64,000 nucleotides of DNA from Ruminiclostridium sufflavum DSM 19573 (GTDB lineage Bacteria; Bacillota; Clostridia; Acetivibrionales; DSM-1351). The translations under genes and the position numbers were made by a program. Where the stretch lies: contig NZ_QKMR01000021.1 in assembly GCF_003208175.1 (NCBI RefSeq), positions 1 through 64,000 of the forward strand. Reading direction: 5' to 3'. Positions 24,429 through 33,206 of the stretch are shown piece after piece. Within the stretch, counting starts at the first letter, position 1. Each line of letters opens with the position of its first letter. The notes beneath the pieces were generated by a model that was not told where the DNA came from, made no database searches, and saw nothing but the letters and a program-made list of their open reading frames with translations.

Positions 24429-25304
24429 ATGAGATTTGTAATAGTAACAGGCATGTCCGGTGCAGGGAAAAGTCTTGTAACAAATTATTTGGAGGATATA
24501 GGTTTTTTCTGTGTTGATAATTTACCGCCGGCATTGATTCCGAAGTTTGCCGAAATCAGTGCTCAAAGTGAAGGGAAGATGGAGAAGATAGCCTTGGTTA
24601 TAGATATCAGAGGGGGAGAGCTTCTGCATGATCTTTTCCCTGCTCTCGAAGAGGTTAGAAAGTCGGGATTTTCTTATGAAATTCTGTTTTTGGAAGCTGA
24701 GGATGATGTCCTTGTAAAGAGGTATAAGGAAAGCAGAAGGCAGCATCCCTTATCCCAGGAGGGAAGGCTGCTGAAGGGAATAAGAGAGGAACGCAAGGCT
24801 CTTGAGACAATTAAGGCAAAGGCTAATTATATAATTGACACCTCATCTCTTGCCACCAGACAGCTTAAACAGGAGATAAACAACATTTTTCTCGAAGGAA
24901 AGACGTTTAAAGGGATAATAATCAATATTGTTTCCTTTGGCTTCAAATATGGAATTCCTACCGACTGTGATCTTGTATTTGATGTCAGATTTATTCCGAA
25001 TCCTTACTACATTGCGCCTATGAAGCTGAAAACCGGTAAGGATGAAATGGTAAAGGAATTTGTACTTAATGCGCATGAAACGAAGGAGTTTTTGGAAAAG
25101 CTTGATGGAATGCTGGATTTTCTGATTCCCAATTATATCAAGGAAGGGAAATCGCAGCTGGATATTGGAATCGGTTGTACAGGCGGCAGGCACAGATCTG
25201 TTGCAATAGCTGATGAGATATTCCGGAAGCTGGAGGAAAAGAAGCATAGAGCCGTTATTGAACACAGGGATATAGAGAAAGATAGCAGAGGTGTTGGTAA
25301 ATGA
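24429..25304 (+). CDS. rapZ: RapZ/YvcJ nucleotide-binding protein
   Basis: 291 aa. P-loop GMSGAGKS near the N-terminus and the conserved C-terminal motif [14 protein letters not shown]. In E. coli RapZ controls GlcN6P synthase through small RNAs; in Firmicutes YvcJ hydrolyses nucleotides and affects competence, with unclear target. ATG 24429 follows GGAGGATACAA; the 23-codon extension upstream runs into an R1 repeat. It overlaps yvcK by 4 nt. Confidence 0.92.
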   Translation: MRFVIVTGMSGAGKSLVTNYLEDIGFFCVDNLPPALIPKFAEISAQSEGKMEKIALVIDIRGGELLHDLFPALEEVRKSGFSYEILFLEAEDDVLVKRYKESRRQHPLSQEGRLLKGIREERKALETIKAKANYIIDTSSLATRQLKQEINNIFLEGKTFKGIIINIVSFGFKYGIPTDCDLVFDVRFIPNPYYIAPMKLKTGKDEMVKEFVLNAHETKEFLEKLDGMLDFLIPNYIKEGKSQLDIGIGCTGGRHRSVAIADEIFRKLEEKKHRAVIEHRDIEKDSRGVGK

Positions 25305-26626
25305 AGGCAACAAGCTGGAGAGTTCCGGGTGCTGACATAAAAAGATGGGTGCTGCTGATTGCGGCAGGACTTATACTGACCTGTTTAAGTGTGACATTTG
25401 CCGTAGACAATTACAGTAAGGGGATACAGTTCACGGTATGTATGACGGTTCTGGCATTGCTGGGTGCGGCCTCCGTATTGCTTGGAATCAAGGCACTGGT
25501 TGGTTCCTTATTATCGGCACTGAAATATACCAAAATTAATACCTTTAATCCGGAAGGGCTAAGCAGTCTTCTTAATGAAAAAAGAATACTGGTAAAGGGT
25601 CCTAAAATAGTTGCAATTGGGGGAGGAACAGGCCTTTCCACTATGCTCAGAGGGTTGAAGCAGTATTCATCAAATCTTACTGCATTGGTTACAGTAGCAG
25701 ATGACGGCGGAGGTTCAGGCGTGCTGAGAGAGGATCTTGGAATGCTTCCGCCGGGTGATATCAGAAATTGTATTCTCGCCTTGGCTAATACTGAGCCGAT
25801 AATGCAGCAGCTTCTTCAGTACAGATTTCACGATGGGATGCTGAAGGGTCAAAGCTTTGGAAATTTATTTCTTGCAGCTATGGATGGTATTTCTGACAGC
25901 TTTGAAGAGGCTGTAAAAAAAATGAGTGATGTCTTGGCAGTGACAGGAACAGTTTTGCCGATTACTCTTGATGATGTCAGATTGTGCGCTGAAACAGACA
26001 GCGGGAAAACAATACTTGGTGAGTTTAACATAGGACACAGAGATTCCTTTGATACATCAAACATAGAAAGGGTATATTTTAACCAGCAGAATGTAAAACC
26101 GCTGAATGAAGCTATAGAAGCCATAATGGAGGCGGATATAGTAGTATTGGGGCCGGGAAGCCTGTATACAAGCATTATTCCAAATCTGTTAGTTGACGGT
26201 GTTTGTGAGGCGCTTCAAAAAACAAAGGCAATAATTGTTTATGTGTGCAATGTTATGACACAGCCTTGCGAGACTCAAGGCTATACCCTCAGTGACCACA
26301 TAAAGGCAATTGAAATACATACCAGAAAAGGGATAATAGATTTTTGTATTGTAAATACGGCATCTATACCGGAAGAACTCAAGGAAAGATATCTTCTGGA
26401 TGGGGCGGAGCTTGTAGAGGTTGACAGCGATATAGTTGAAAAAATGGGGATTGAGCTTATAACAGGTGATTTTAAAGCAATTAACAATAACCTGATAAGA
26501 CATGATTCAAATAAGCTTGCCAAGAAATTGATTGAATTGGTTTCAGAGCTTGTTCTGGCTCGTGATAAGGATAGAATGCTTGACTATTACTATGCGAGAG
26601 AAAGACTGAATACACAAATTAAATAG
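25301..26626 (+). CDS. yvcK: YvcK/CofD-like gluconeogenesis factor with N-terminal membrane anchor
   Basis: 441 aa. Two hydrophobic segments (about 15-35 and 45-70) precede the YvcK core, which starts [18 protein letters not shown] and continues with [14 protein letters not shown] and LPPGDIRNC. YvcK binds UDP-sugars and is needed for growth on gluconeogenic carbon and for correct cell-wall enzyme placement. The cytoplasmic B. subtilis form lacks the anchor, but anchored versions are seen in Clostridia. ATGA overlap with rapZ. Confidence 0.9.
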   Translation: MKATSWRVPGADIKRWVLLIAAGLILTCLSVTFAVDNYSKGIQFTVCMTVLALLGAASVLLGIKALVGSLLSALKYTKINTFNPEGLSSLLNEKRILVKGPKIVAIGGGTGLSTMLRGLKQYSSNLTALVTVADDGGGSGVLREDLGMLPPGDIRNCILALANTEPIMQQLLQYRFHDGMLKGQSFGNLFLAAMDGISDSFEEAVKKMSDVLAVTGTVLPITLDDVRLCAETDSGKTILGEFNIGHRDSFDTSNIERVYFNQQNVKPLNEAIEAIMEADIVVLGPGSLYTSIIPNLLVDGVCEALQKTKAIIVYVCNVMTQPCETQGYTLSDHIKAIEIHTRKGIIDFCIVNTASIPEELKERYLLDGAELVEVDSDIVEKMGIELITGDFKAINNNLIRHDSNKLAKKLIELVSELVLARDKDRMLDYYYARERLNTQIK

Positions 26627-26680
26627 GTACTCCAGCCATATGACGCGGATACTTGAAAAATCAGACAGGAGTGTATGTAT

Positions 26681-28666
26681 ATGGAGTTTGGGAAAAGCTA
26701 CTGGTATAGCTATGAGCAGGGAAGCAGCAGAGAATGGATTATAACAAACGGAATAGGCGGGTATGCTTCAGGGTCATTGATCTGTTCAAACAGCAGGCGG
26801 TACCATGGCTTGCTTATTGCTGCCTTAAAGCCGCCGACAAGCAGACATCTGCTTCTGGCAAATCTTTTGGAGGATTTGGTTTTAGAGGACGGAACACATG
26901 TGACACTCAGTTCTTTCAAATCATCGGACGGCTACATCAATCAAGGCTTTAATAATCTTCAGAGAGTAAGCTATGATTATTTCCCTCAGTTTGTTTACAG
27001 CTATGAGGATATATTCATAAAAAAGAAAATAGCAATGAAGACTGGTGAAAATACCACTGTTGTGCAATATGAGATTAGAAACGGCTCAAGGGCTGCTTCT
27101 TTTAAGCTTTCGCCTCTTGTTAACTACAGAGACCATCATCACCAGAGCAAAGGCTGCTACTTAAATTTCAATATGTCAATAAATGAAAATGAAATCGGCT
27201 TATCACCAAAGGTTTCTGACGTCATGCTGAAATTAAGTACAAGCACAGGAAAATTTATAAGTTTTGACAGCTGCTATTTTTACAATATGCTGTATGCACT
27301 TGAGCAGGAGCGAGGACTTGATAGCTTCGAGGATCATTTCATGCCTGGATATTTTATTATGGAATTAAAGCCCTTTGAGTGTAAAACCATTTCATTTGCG
27401 GCCACAACTGAAAACTATGGCAGCGGTGCAATTAATGCGGGGGATGTAATTCGTGAAGAGGAAAGGCGCCTTTCGGAGCTGCTGGATAAAAAGAAATATA
27501 AAAACAGGCTGTGCAGAAGACTTGTTCTGGCGGCAGATAACTTTATCGTATACAGAAAGTCCACAGATTCAAAGACAGTGATTGCCGGATATCCATGGTT
27601 CACCGATTGGGGAAGAGACACAATGATAGCCTTTGAGGGACTTACCTTGGTTACGGGCAGGTATGAGGATGCGAAGGATATTCTGTACACCTTTTCCAGA
27701 TACGTAAAAAATGGGCTTATTCCCAATATGTTCCCCGATGACGGGCAGCAGCCGGCATATAACAGTGTTGATGCCGCGCTGTGGTATTTTGAGGCTGTTT
27801 ATAATTATTTGGAGTATACGCAGGACTATTCCTTTGTAAAAGAGAAAATATACAGCTGCCTCAAGGAAATCTTTATAGGTTTCAGGGACGGCACTGTCTT
27901 TGATATCAGAATGACTGCCGACGGACTGATTACAGCAGGAAATCCGGGTACTCAATTAACCTGGATGGATGCGAAGGTGGGTGACTGGGTGGTGACTCCG
28001 CGCCACGGAAAGGCCGTTGAAATAAATGCCTTGTGGTACAATGGACTGATGATTATGTCAAGCTTGGCAAAAAAATTTGATGACAGAGATATATACAGTA
28101 ATTTAGCGAAGAAGGTCAAGGCTTCTTTTGACAAGGAATTTTGGAACGGTGCGGACAATTGCTTATATGATGTGGTTAATGATTTTGGGAAGGACCCAAG
28201 CATAAGACCGAACCAAATAATGGCTGTAGGCCTTTCATATGCGGTAATTGAGGGAGATAAGGCCGGAAGCGTTGTGGAAAAGGTGTGGAAGGAGCTATAT
28301 ACACCGTATGGATTACGAACCCTATCTAAAGGCAATCCTCAGTACAAGGGCACATATTCCGGGGATGTCTGGAGCAGGGATGGGGCATATCATCAGGGAA
28401 CTGTATGGACTTGGCCCTTGGGAAGATTTATCAAGGCTTATGTGAGAGTAAACGGTTCAAATGAGGAGGCCAGAAGAAATGCTTTGGATTTTGTCCTGCC
28501 GTTTATTAATCATTTGAAGGACGCAGGCTTGGGAAGCATTTCCGAAATATTTGACGGAAATTCTCCTTATTATCCCAGAGGATGTTTTGCACAGGCATGG
28601 AGCGTGTCAGAGATTTTAAGAGCAGCAGTTGAGGATGTACAGATTGAAAATTTTAATGATATATAA
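26681..28666 (+). CDS. Glycogen debranching enzyme (amylo-alpha-1,6-glucosidase)
   Basis: 661 aa. The N-terminal domain starts with the family motif WIITNGIGGYASGSL...RRYHGLL (near 18-43), then an (alpha/alpha)6 C-terminal catalytic domain with GYPWFTDWGRDTMIA and QLTWMDAKV. It hydrolyses alpha-1,6 branch points of glycogen; no secretion signal, so cytosolic. ATG 26681 has AGGAG at good spacing; ATG 26675 is two codons upstream. It sits between yvcK and whiA, which are normally adjacent, and links glycogen use to this carbon-control cluster. Confidence 0.87.
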   Translation: MEFGKSYWYSYEQGSSREWIITNGIGGYASGSLICSNSRRYHGLLIAALKPPTSRHLLLANLLEDLVLEDGTHVTLSSFKSSDGYINQGFNNLQRVSYDYFPQFVYSYEDIFIKKKIAMKTGENTTVVQYEIRNGSRAASFKLSPLVNYRDHHHQSKGCYLNFNMSINENEIGLSPKVSDVMLKLSTSTGKFISFDSCYFYNMLYALEQERGLDSFEDHFMPGYFIMELKPFECKTISFAATTENYGSGAINAGDVIREEERRLSELLDKKKYKNRLCRRLVLAADNFIVYRKSTDSKTVIAGYPWFTDWGRDTMIAFEGLTLVTGRYEDAKDILYTFSRYVKNGLIPNMFPDDGQQPAYNSVDAALWYFEAVYNYLEYTQDYSFVKEKIYSCLKEIFIGFRDGTVFDIRMTADGLITAGNPGTQLTWMDAKVGDWVVTPRHGKAVEINALWYNGLMIMSSLAKKFDDRDIYSNLAKKVKASFDKEFWNGADNCLYDVVNDFGKDPSIRPNQIMAVGLSYAVIEGDKAGSVVEKVWKELYTPYGLRTLSKGNPQYKGTYSGDVWSRDGAYHQGTVWTWPLGRFIKAYVRVNGSNEEARRNALDFVLPFINHLKDAGLGSISEIFDGNSPYYPRGCFAQAWSVSEILRAAVEDVQIENFNDI

Positions 28667-28724
28667 AAAGGGTTAAATTCGTGGAACAGTTTTATAGTAG
28701 AGCCTTTTTGAGGAGTGAGTAAGG

Positions 28725-29669
28725 GTGTCTTTTTCAACTTTAGTAAAGGATGAGCTTTGCAGGGTAGAGCTGCATGATGCATGCTGTAAAAAATCCGAAA
28801 TTTTCGGCGTCATATTGGCGGGTAATCTTTTCTCATATGAAAAGAACTCTAGAAATGTAAAGGTTGTTACAGAAAATGCGGCATTTGCAAGAAGAATATA
28901 TTCTACAGTCAGAAGAGTATACGGATTGAGTCCGGAGGTTTCAATCAGAAGAAGCAGTAAGCTAAAAAAGCATATATCATACTCCATAATTTTTGCATCA
29001 ATGCAGATTATAAATAAATTGCTTTATGATTTTGAAATCAGTGCATTTAATGAAAATGATCTATTTCCTATGAATACAACGTTAAAAAATGTTTGCTGTA
29101 AGAAGAGCTTTTTAAGAGCAGCATTTCTATCAGGAGGCTCAGTCAGTGACCCTGAAAAAACCTACCATTTGGAAATTGCCACTCGAAATAAAATGTGCAC
29201 AGAAATCATCAAAGAAATATTAAAGGATTACGGAATAAATGTTAAAATAATTACCAGAAAAGGAAACTATGTGGCATACATAAAAGAAGGTGAAAACATT
29301 GTGGACTTTTTAAATATTATCGGTGCACACGGCGCATTGATGGAGTTCGAAAATGTAAGGATATTGAAGGATATGAGAAACAGTGTCAACAGAATAGTGA
29401 ACTGTGAAACGGCAAATCTTGAAAAAACCGTAAATGCAGCGGTCAGACAAGTGGAAAATATCAAATTAATCCAGTCCACATTGGGTATTGGTAATCTTCC
29501 GGAAAACCTTATTGACATTGCTAATTTGAGACTTGAGTATTCAGAATTAAGCTTGAAGGAGCTTGGAGAAATGCTTTGCCCTAAACTCGGGAAGTCAGGA
29601 GTTAATCATCGCCTTAGAAAATTAGATGAAATTGCAGACAAAATCAGAGAGAGAAGCAAGACACTATAG
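28725..29669 (+). CDS. whiA: WhiA, LAGLIDADG-like DNA-binding regulator
   Basis: 314 aa. Begins SFSTLVKDELCRVE, the typical WhiA N-terminus, has the degenerate LAGLIDADG fold (KKSFLRAAFLSGGSVSDPEKTYHLE) and ends with the helix-turn-helix segment LGEMLCPKLGKSGVNHRLRKL. WhiA takes part in sporulation control in actinobacteria and in division and chromosome segregation in Firmicutes. GTG start. It is the usual last member of the rapZ-yvcK-whiA group, here 58 nt after the debranching enzyme. Confidence 0.92.
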   Translation: MSFSTLVKDELCRVELHDACCKKSEIFGVILAGNLFSYEKNSRNVKVVTENAAFARRIYSTVRRVYGLSPEVSIRRSSKLKKHISYSIIFASMQIINKLLYDFEISAFNENDLFPMNTTLKNVCCKKSFLRAAFLSGGSVSDPEKTYHLEIATRNKMCTEIIKEILKDYGINVKIITRKGNYVAYIKEGENIVDFLNIIGAHGALMEFENVRILKDMRNSVNRIVNCETANLEKTVNAAVRQVENIKLIQSTLGIGNLPENLIDIANLRLEYSELSLKELGEMLCPKLGKSGVNHRLRKLDEIADKIRERSKTL

Positions 29670-29749
29670 TTTTAATTTTAAGAAAGCGTCCATGCAGGTC
29701 AAAGAAGTCCAATATTTAACTGTGTTAATGTCTGGGATTATATAAAATA

Positions 29750-29778
29750 AAAGGTAAAATAAGGGAAATAACGAATAA
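29750..29778 (+). promoter_or_regulatory. Sigma-H-like promoter of spoIIA
   Basis: AAAGGTAAA (29750-29758), 11-nt spacer, AACGAATAA (29770-29778). This fits the sigma-H pattern RnAGGAwWW-N11/12-RnnGAATww with one mismatch. spoIIA transcription by sigma-H is established in Bacillus. Confidence 0.6.
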
Positions 29779-29869
29779 ATACCTTGTGCTGTTTGCAAAA
29801 ATTAAGCTGAAGCCGGTTTGAAAAAAGAAGCCGGTGATGCTGTCTAATTCACAAAGGAGGAAATTCGTT

Positions 29870-30211
29870 TTGGATTTAAAACTTTTTAAAAAGGGTACAA
29901 CTCTTATTATAAAAATTATGGAAGATATGGATCATCATTCTGCACAGTATTTAAGGCAAAGAATTGATAATGAAATTGTTAAGGCTACAGTTAAAAATAT
30001 TGTTTTTGATTTTTCCAATGTCAATTTTATGGATAGCTCCGGTATTGGCGTGATTGTGGGCCGATATAAAAACATTCAGAAATTAAATGGAAGAGCGGCT
30101 ATAATTAATGCGAATCCAAAGATAATGCAAATATTTGAAATGTCAGGGATACTAAAAATCATACCTGCTTATAACGATTTGGATAAGGCTATTTCAAGTA
30201 TGTGCAGTTAA
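29870..30211 (+). CDS. spoIIAA: Anti-sigma F factor antagonist SpoIIAA
   Basis: 113 aa STAS-domain protein. The phosphorylation site is in MDSSGIGVIVGRYK (S57). In the prespore the unphosphorylated form binds SpoIIAB and releases sigma-F. TTG 29870 with AAAGGAGG nine bases upstream gives the normal length; the ATG at 29834 lies before the ribosome site. The next gene starts 228 nt later, unusually far for this operon, and a GCCGA/TCGGC hairpin with TTTTTT lies in the gap. Confidence 0.9.
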   Translation: MDLKLFKKGTTLIIKIMEDMDHHSAQYLRQRIDNEIVKATVKNIVFDFSNVNFMDSSGIGVIVGRYKNIQKLNGRAAIINANPKIMQIFEMSGILKIIPAYNDLDKAISSMCS

Positions 30212-30235
30212 GGAATGCAATTTTATATGTTTATG

Positions 30236-30264
30236 GCCGAGGGTCAGTTGCTATCGGCTTTTTT
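30236..30264 (+). terminator. Terminator-like hairpin between spoIIAA and spoIIAB
   Basis: GCCGA pairs with TCGGC, then TTTTTT. The loop contains CAGTTGCTATCGGC, resembling the R1 terminus read backwards, so this may be an R1 remnant. Confidence 0.45.
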
Positions 30265-30439
30265 GCCGGGCTTATGCTGCGGATTTTGTTTTGCGAAGGC
30301 CCGGTTTCTGTTCTGAAATTGCAGTGTTTTTTGTAATTTGCGCCGGGAGGTATTATTAAAGGCAGGACATATATAAAATTTATAAATTTGCTGAATCTGT
30401 AGTGATTCCTAATGAAAAAAAGAGAGAGAGGATAAGAAA

Positions 30440-30868
30440 ATGCAGTTAATAAATGAAATGAAGCTTGAATTTATGAGTAAATCAAATAATGAGGCTTTCG
30501 GCAGGATAGTGGCAGCCGCTTTTGCATCTCAGCTTGATCCGACAGTGGAAGAATTGGCTGACATTAAAACTGCTGTTTCAGAGGCTGTAACCAATGCAAT
30601 TATACATGGCTATGAAAATGAATCCGGGATAGTGAAAATGCATTGCAGACTATATGATGAGGGAGTCGAAATAATTGTTTCCGATAACGGAAAAGGAATA
30701 GAGGATGTAGAATTGGCAAGACAGCCTTTATATACATCAAAGCCTGATATGGAGCGTTCGGGAATGGGTTTTACCGTTATGGAAAGCTTTATGGATGGAG
30801 TGGAAATTTTTTCTGAAATAAATGCAGGGACAACTGTTACAATGTTCAAAAAGATAAAAAAGGCATAG
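30440..30868 (+). CDS. spoIIAB: Anti-sigma F factor / serine kinase SpoIIAB
   Basis: 142 aa, a GHKL ATPase. The ATP-binding boxes are visible: [15 protein letters not shown] (N box), [10 protein letters not shown] (G1) and [14 protein letters not shown] (G2). It holds sigma-F inactive and phosphorylates SpoIIAA. The ribosome site is within AGAGAGAGAGGATAAG. It is separated from sigF by 409 nt that contain R3 and R1 repeats, whereas these genes usually touch. Confidence 0.92.
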   Translation: MQLINEMKLEFMSKSNNEAFGRIVAAAFASQLDPTVEELADIKTAVSEAVTNAIIHGYENESGIVKMHCRLYDEGVEIIVSDNGKGIEDVELARQPLYTSKPDMERSGMGFTVMESFMDGVEIFSEINAGTTVTMFKKIKKA

Positions 30869-30885
30869 CTTGAAAAGGCGAAGTT

Positions 30886-30940
30886 TACATTTTTGTCGTT
30901 CTCTTCGCATATCAAAAAGCTGCGGGAAGCTTTTTGCGGA
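30886..30940. repeat. R3 repeat, copy 1
   Basis: AAGTTTACATTTTTGTCG, TTCTCTTCGCATATC, then the hairpin AAAAAGCT / AGCTTTTT (30914-30935). It matches 32970-33032 after spoVAC. The hairpin with its T-run could end spoIIAB transcripts. Confidence 0.55.
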
Positions 30941-31142
30941 TTTCAGCAATCAAGAGCTTTTTCATTAACATATCTGTATTTCACCATATACTTGAAAAAC
31001 TAAGAGGAATTAAAGATGACTTACATAGTAATCATTTAAATATAAATGTAAATAAATTGAATAAATGTATAAAAATTATAAAAAGTGCTGATAATCTATT
31101 ATAACATGGTTTAAATATGTTTTTGAATTGCAAAATTACTAG

Positions 31143-31234
31143 AGTTAATTGCTATCGGCTAAAAACGATTGCATCGTCAGCGGTTATATCGTCCCGGTAT
31201 TTTATCCTACGAAGGTTTGAACCGTAATTGACTT
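31143..31234 (-). repeat. R1 repeat, reverse copy between spoIIAB and sigF
   Basis: On the - strand it runs AGTCAATTACGGTTC, CCTTCG, GACGATATAACC, GACGATGCAATCG, TTTTTAGCCGATAGC and AATTAACT. 92 nt, ending 43 nt before the sigF start. The rest of the 409-nt gap is AT-rich with possible promoter sequence around 31000-31110. Confidence 0.65.
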
Positions 31235-31277
31235 TAGTCAGTTTAGACAAAATATTTGACAGGAAGGTTCGAAAGCT

Positions 31278-32024
31278 ATGAAAGATATAACAGATGAAGA
31301 AGTCAGAACGCTTATCGAAGAGGCCAAGGCGGGAAACAGGCAGGCACAGGCAACCTTGGTCGAAAAAAATGTGGGTCTTATCTGGAGCATTGTGAAAAGA
31401 TTTCAGAATAGAGGATATGAGATTGACGATTTGTTTCAGATAGGCAGCATAGGGTTAATTAAAGCTATTAATAAGTTTGATTCATCCTTTAATGTGAAAT
31501 TTTCTACATATGCTGTCCCTATGATTATCGGTGAAATAAAAAGGTTTATCAGAGATGATGGGATTATAAAGGTTAGCAGGTCTCTTAAGGAGATATCTTC
31601 TAAGGCCCGCATAACAAAGGAGATCATGTGCAAGGAGCTGGGGCGGGAGCCTACAATAAATGAAATTTCTTCAAAAATTGGTGTTTCTCCTGAAGAATTG
31701 GTCATGGCTCTTGAAGCGGGATGCTCGCCGGAGTCGTTGTACAGTACTATAGGTGATGGAGATAATTCACCTATACTGCTCATAGACAGAATAAATGCGG
31801 ACAATAATAGCAATGAGGTTGATTTAATAGACAAAATTGCAATCAGACAAATTTTAGATACTCTGGATGCCAGAGAAAGGCAAATAATAATATTACGCTA
31901 TTTCAAGGAAAAGACCCAGGTACAGATTGCAAAGCTGCTGGGAATTTCACAGGTACAGGTATCCCGTATTGAAAAAAAGATTTTAAATGAAATTAAAATT
32001 AAAATGATAGCAAACAATAATTAA
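31278..32024 (+). CDS. sigF: Prespore sigma factor SigF
   Basis: 248 aa, a complete sporulation-type sigma-70 factor: region 2 with EIDDLFQIGSIGLIKAI and FSTYAVPMIIGEIKRF, region 3 with VSRSLKEI, and region 4 with LDARERQIIILRYF...QVQIAKLLGISQVQVSRIEKK. It directs early prespore transcription. A GGAAGG box precedes ATG. SigF rather than SigG is supported by the upstream spoIIAA-spoIIAB pair. The spoVA genes that follow are normally transcribed by sigma-G. Confidence 0.92.
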   Translation: MKDITDEEVRTLIEEAKAGNRQAQATLVEKNVGLIWSIVKRFQNRGYEIDDLFQIGSIGLIKAINKFDSSFNVKFSTYAVPMIIGEIKRFIRDDGIIKVSRSLKEISSKARITKEIMCKELGREPTINEISSKIGVSPEELVMALEAGCSPESLYSTIGDGDNSPILLIDRINADNNSNEVDLIDKIAIRQILDTLDARERQIIILRYFKEKTQVQIAKLLGISQVQVSRIEKKILNEIKIKMIANNN

Positions 32025-32129
32025 CTTAAACCTTCACCAATAGGTGCACTTCTTGTAAAGAGAAGGCCGGGTCAGAAAATAACAGCAGGAAGTGCCGAGA
32101 GTAATTTAATAAAATGCGGGGATATAAAA

Positions 32130-32294
32130 ATGTTAAAAATTACACCTTTACACAGGAAAAAGGTTATATTAATTGCTTTGGCTATACTGATTTTGTGCGG
32201 GATAATCGCCATGCTGGCTATATTCAACATGAGTACGGAAAAGGAGCCTAATAAAGCAGTTTATGTCCTTGAGGCTGTTGAAGAAAATAAATAG
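32130..32294 (+). CDS. Small single-span membrane protein (54 aa)
   Basis: Starts MLKITPLHRKKVILIALAI: a basic head, one hydrophobic segment (about 12-31), then a short acidic tail rich in Glu. GGGGAT lies seven bases before the ATG. It lies between sigF and spoVAC, so it may be made in the prespore, but I recognise no family. The small size makes the call tentative. Confidence 0.55.
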   Translation: MLKITPLHRKKVILIALAILILCGIIAMLAIFNMSTEKEPNKAVYVLEAVEENK

Positions 32295-32465
32295 AACTTG
32301 AATTTCCGGAAAATTTATGCTTTCGATAATTAAATAATAATTTTTAATTTATTTGCTAAGAATAAGATATATTAATTTATATCTTTTTTTTATTTACTAA
32401 TATTTTGCTTGCAGGAGTCAGATTAAGGCTCTGTTTAAAGCTTACCAAAGGAGGTGTCTTGCTCC

Positions 32466-32963
32466 TTGCCTGAGTTTACTGCCAGATTGGTACCGGGTAG
32501 GGACATAATTATGAAACAGGTTTTTACTAAGGAAGAATATGCCGAGCATGTTAAGCGTGCTTCACCAAATTCAAAAATATTTATAAATATAATTAAAGCA
32601 TTTATTGTAGGCGGTCTTATTTGTGATATAGGTCAATTTATTATTAATATGCTTAAAGCCAGAGGATTGGATTCTGAGGTGGTATCAAACATCACCAGCA
32701 TAATTATGATTTTTTTGGGTGCCTTGTTAACAGCACTTAATATTTACAATGTTATCGGAAAATTTGCCGGAGCCGGCTCAATTGTACCGATAACAGGATT
32801 TGCAAATTCCGTTGTCTCTCCTGCCATAGAATTTAAAACAGAAGGCTACGTTATGGGTTTAGGAGCCAAAATGTTTGTAATTGCCGGCCCTGTAATTGTA
32901 TTTGGCGTATGCTCTGCCATGATAGCGGGAGTGATTCATTACTTTATCACTTATGTGCCTTAA
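32466..32963 (+). CDS. spoVAC: Stage V sporulation protein AC
   Basis: 165 aa, an integral membrane protein with several hydrophobic segments. It has the SpoVAC pattern VKRASPNSKIFINIIKAF near the N-terminus, GGLICDIGQF, and GAGSIVPITGFANSVVSPAIEFKTEG later. SpoVAC is part of the inner-membrane channel that moves Ca-dipicolinate in and out of the spore. TTG 32466 follows AAAGGAGG with 11-nt spacing; ATG 32511 is an alternative with weaker support. spoVAD and spoVAE follow. Confidence 0.88.
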   Translation: MPEFTARLVPGRDIIMKQVFTKEEYAEHVKRASPNSKIFINIIKAFIVGGLICDIGQFIINMLKARGLDSEVVSNITSIIMIFLGALLTALNIYNVIGKFAGAGSIVPITGFANSVVSPAIEFKTEGYVMGLGAKMFVIAGPVIVFGVCSAMIAGVIHYFITYVP

Positions 32964-32969
32964 AAATGT

Positions 32970-33085
32970 GAAGTTTACAATTCTTGCATACATTGTTCTC
33001 TTCACATATCAAAAAGCTGTAAACAGCTTTTTGTGTACACAATTCGTGCATTTATCGTTAGCTTTGCATATGAGAAAACTGTGGG
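32970..33085. repeat. R3 repeat, copy 2, with internal tandem duplication
   Basis: GAAGTTTACAATTCTTGC, TTCTCTTCACATATC and the perfect hairpin AAAAAGCTG / CAGCTTTTT (33011-33032). A diverged second unit follows (ACAATTCGTGCATTT, TTTGCATATGAGAAAACTG at 33039-33081). Confidence 0.6.
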
Positions 33086-33125
33086 CATTGTGGATTTGAG
33101 CAATGAAGCGCGGCTGAAAATAAAT

Positions 33126-33154
33126 AGAGAATCTCTGTAAAGCAGAGATTCTCT
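33126..33154. repeat. Perfect 12-bp palindromic hairpin before spoVAD
   Basis: AGAGAATCTCTG / CAGAGATTCTCT with a TAAAG loop and no T-run, about 50 nt before the spoVAD start. Confidence 0.55.
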
Positions 33155-33206
33155 CCAGAAGGCATTCTCAAATTTTTGTACCGAAAACTCGGCGTAGGAG
33201 GTTAGT

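Noticed and set aside
25849-26503. Reverse frames opposite yvcK
   Set aside because: Shadows of yvcK with no start signals.
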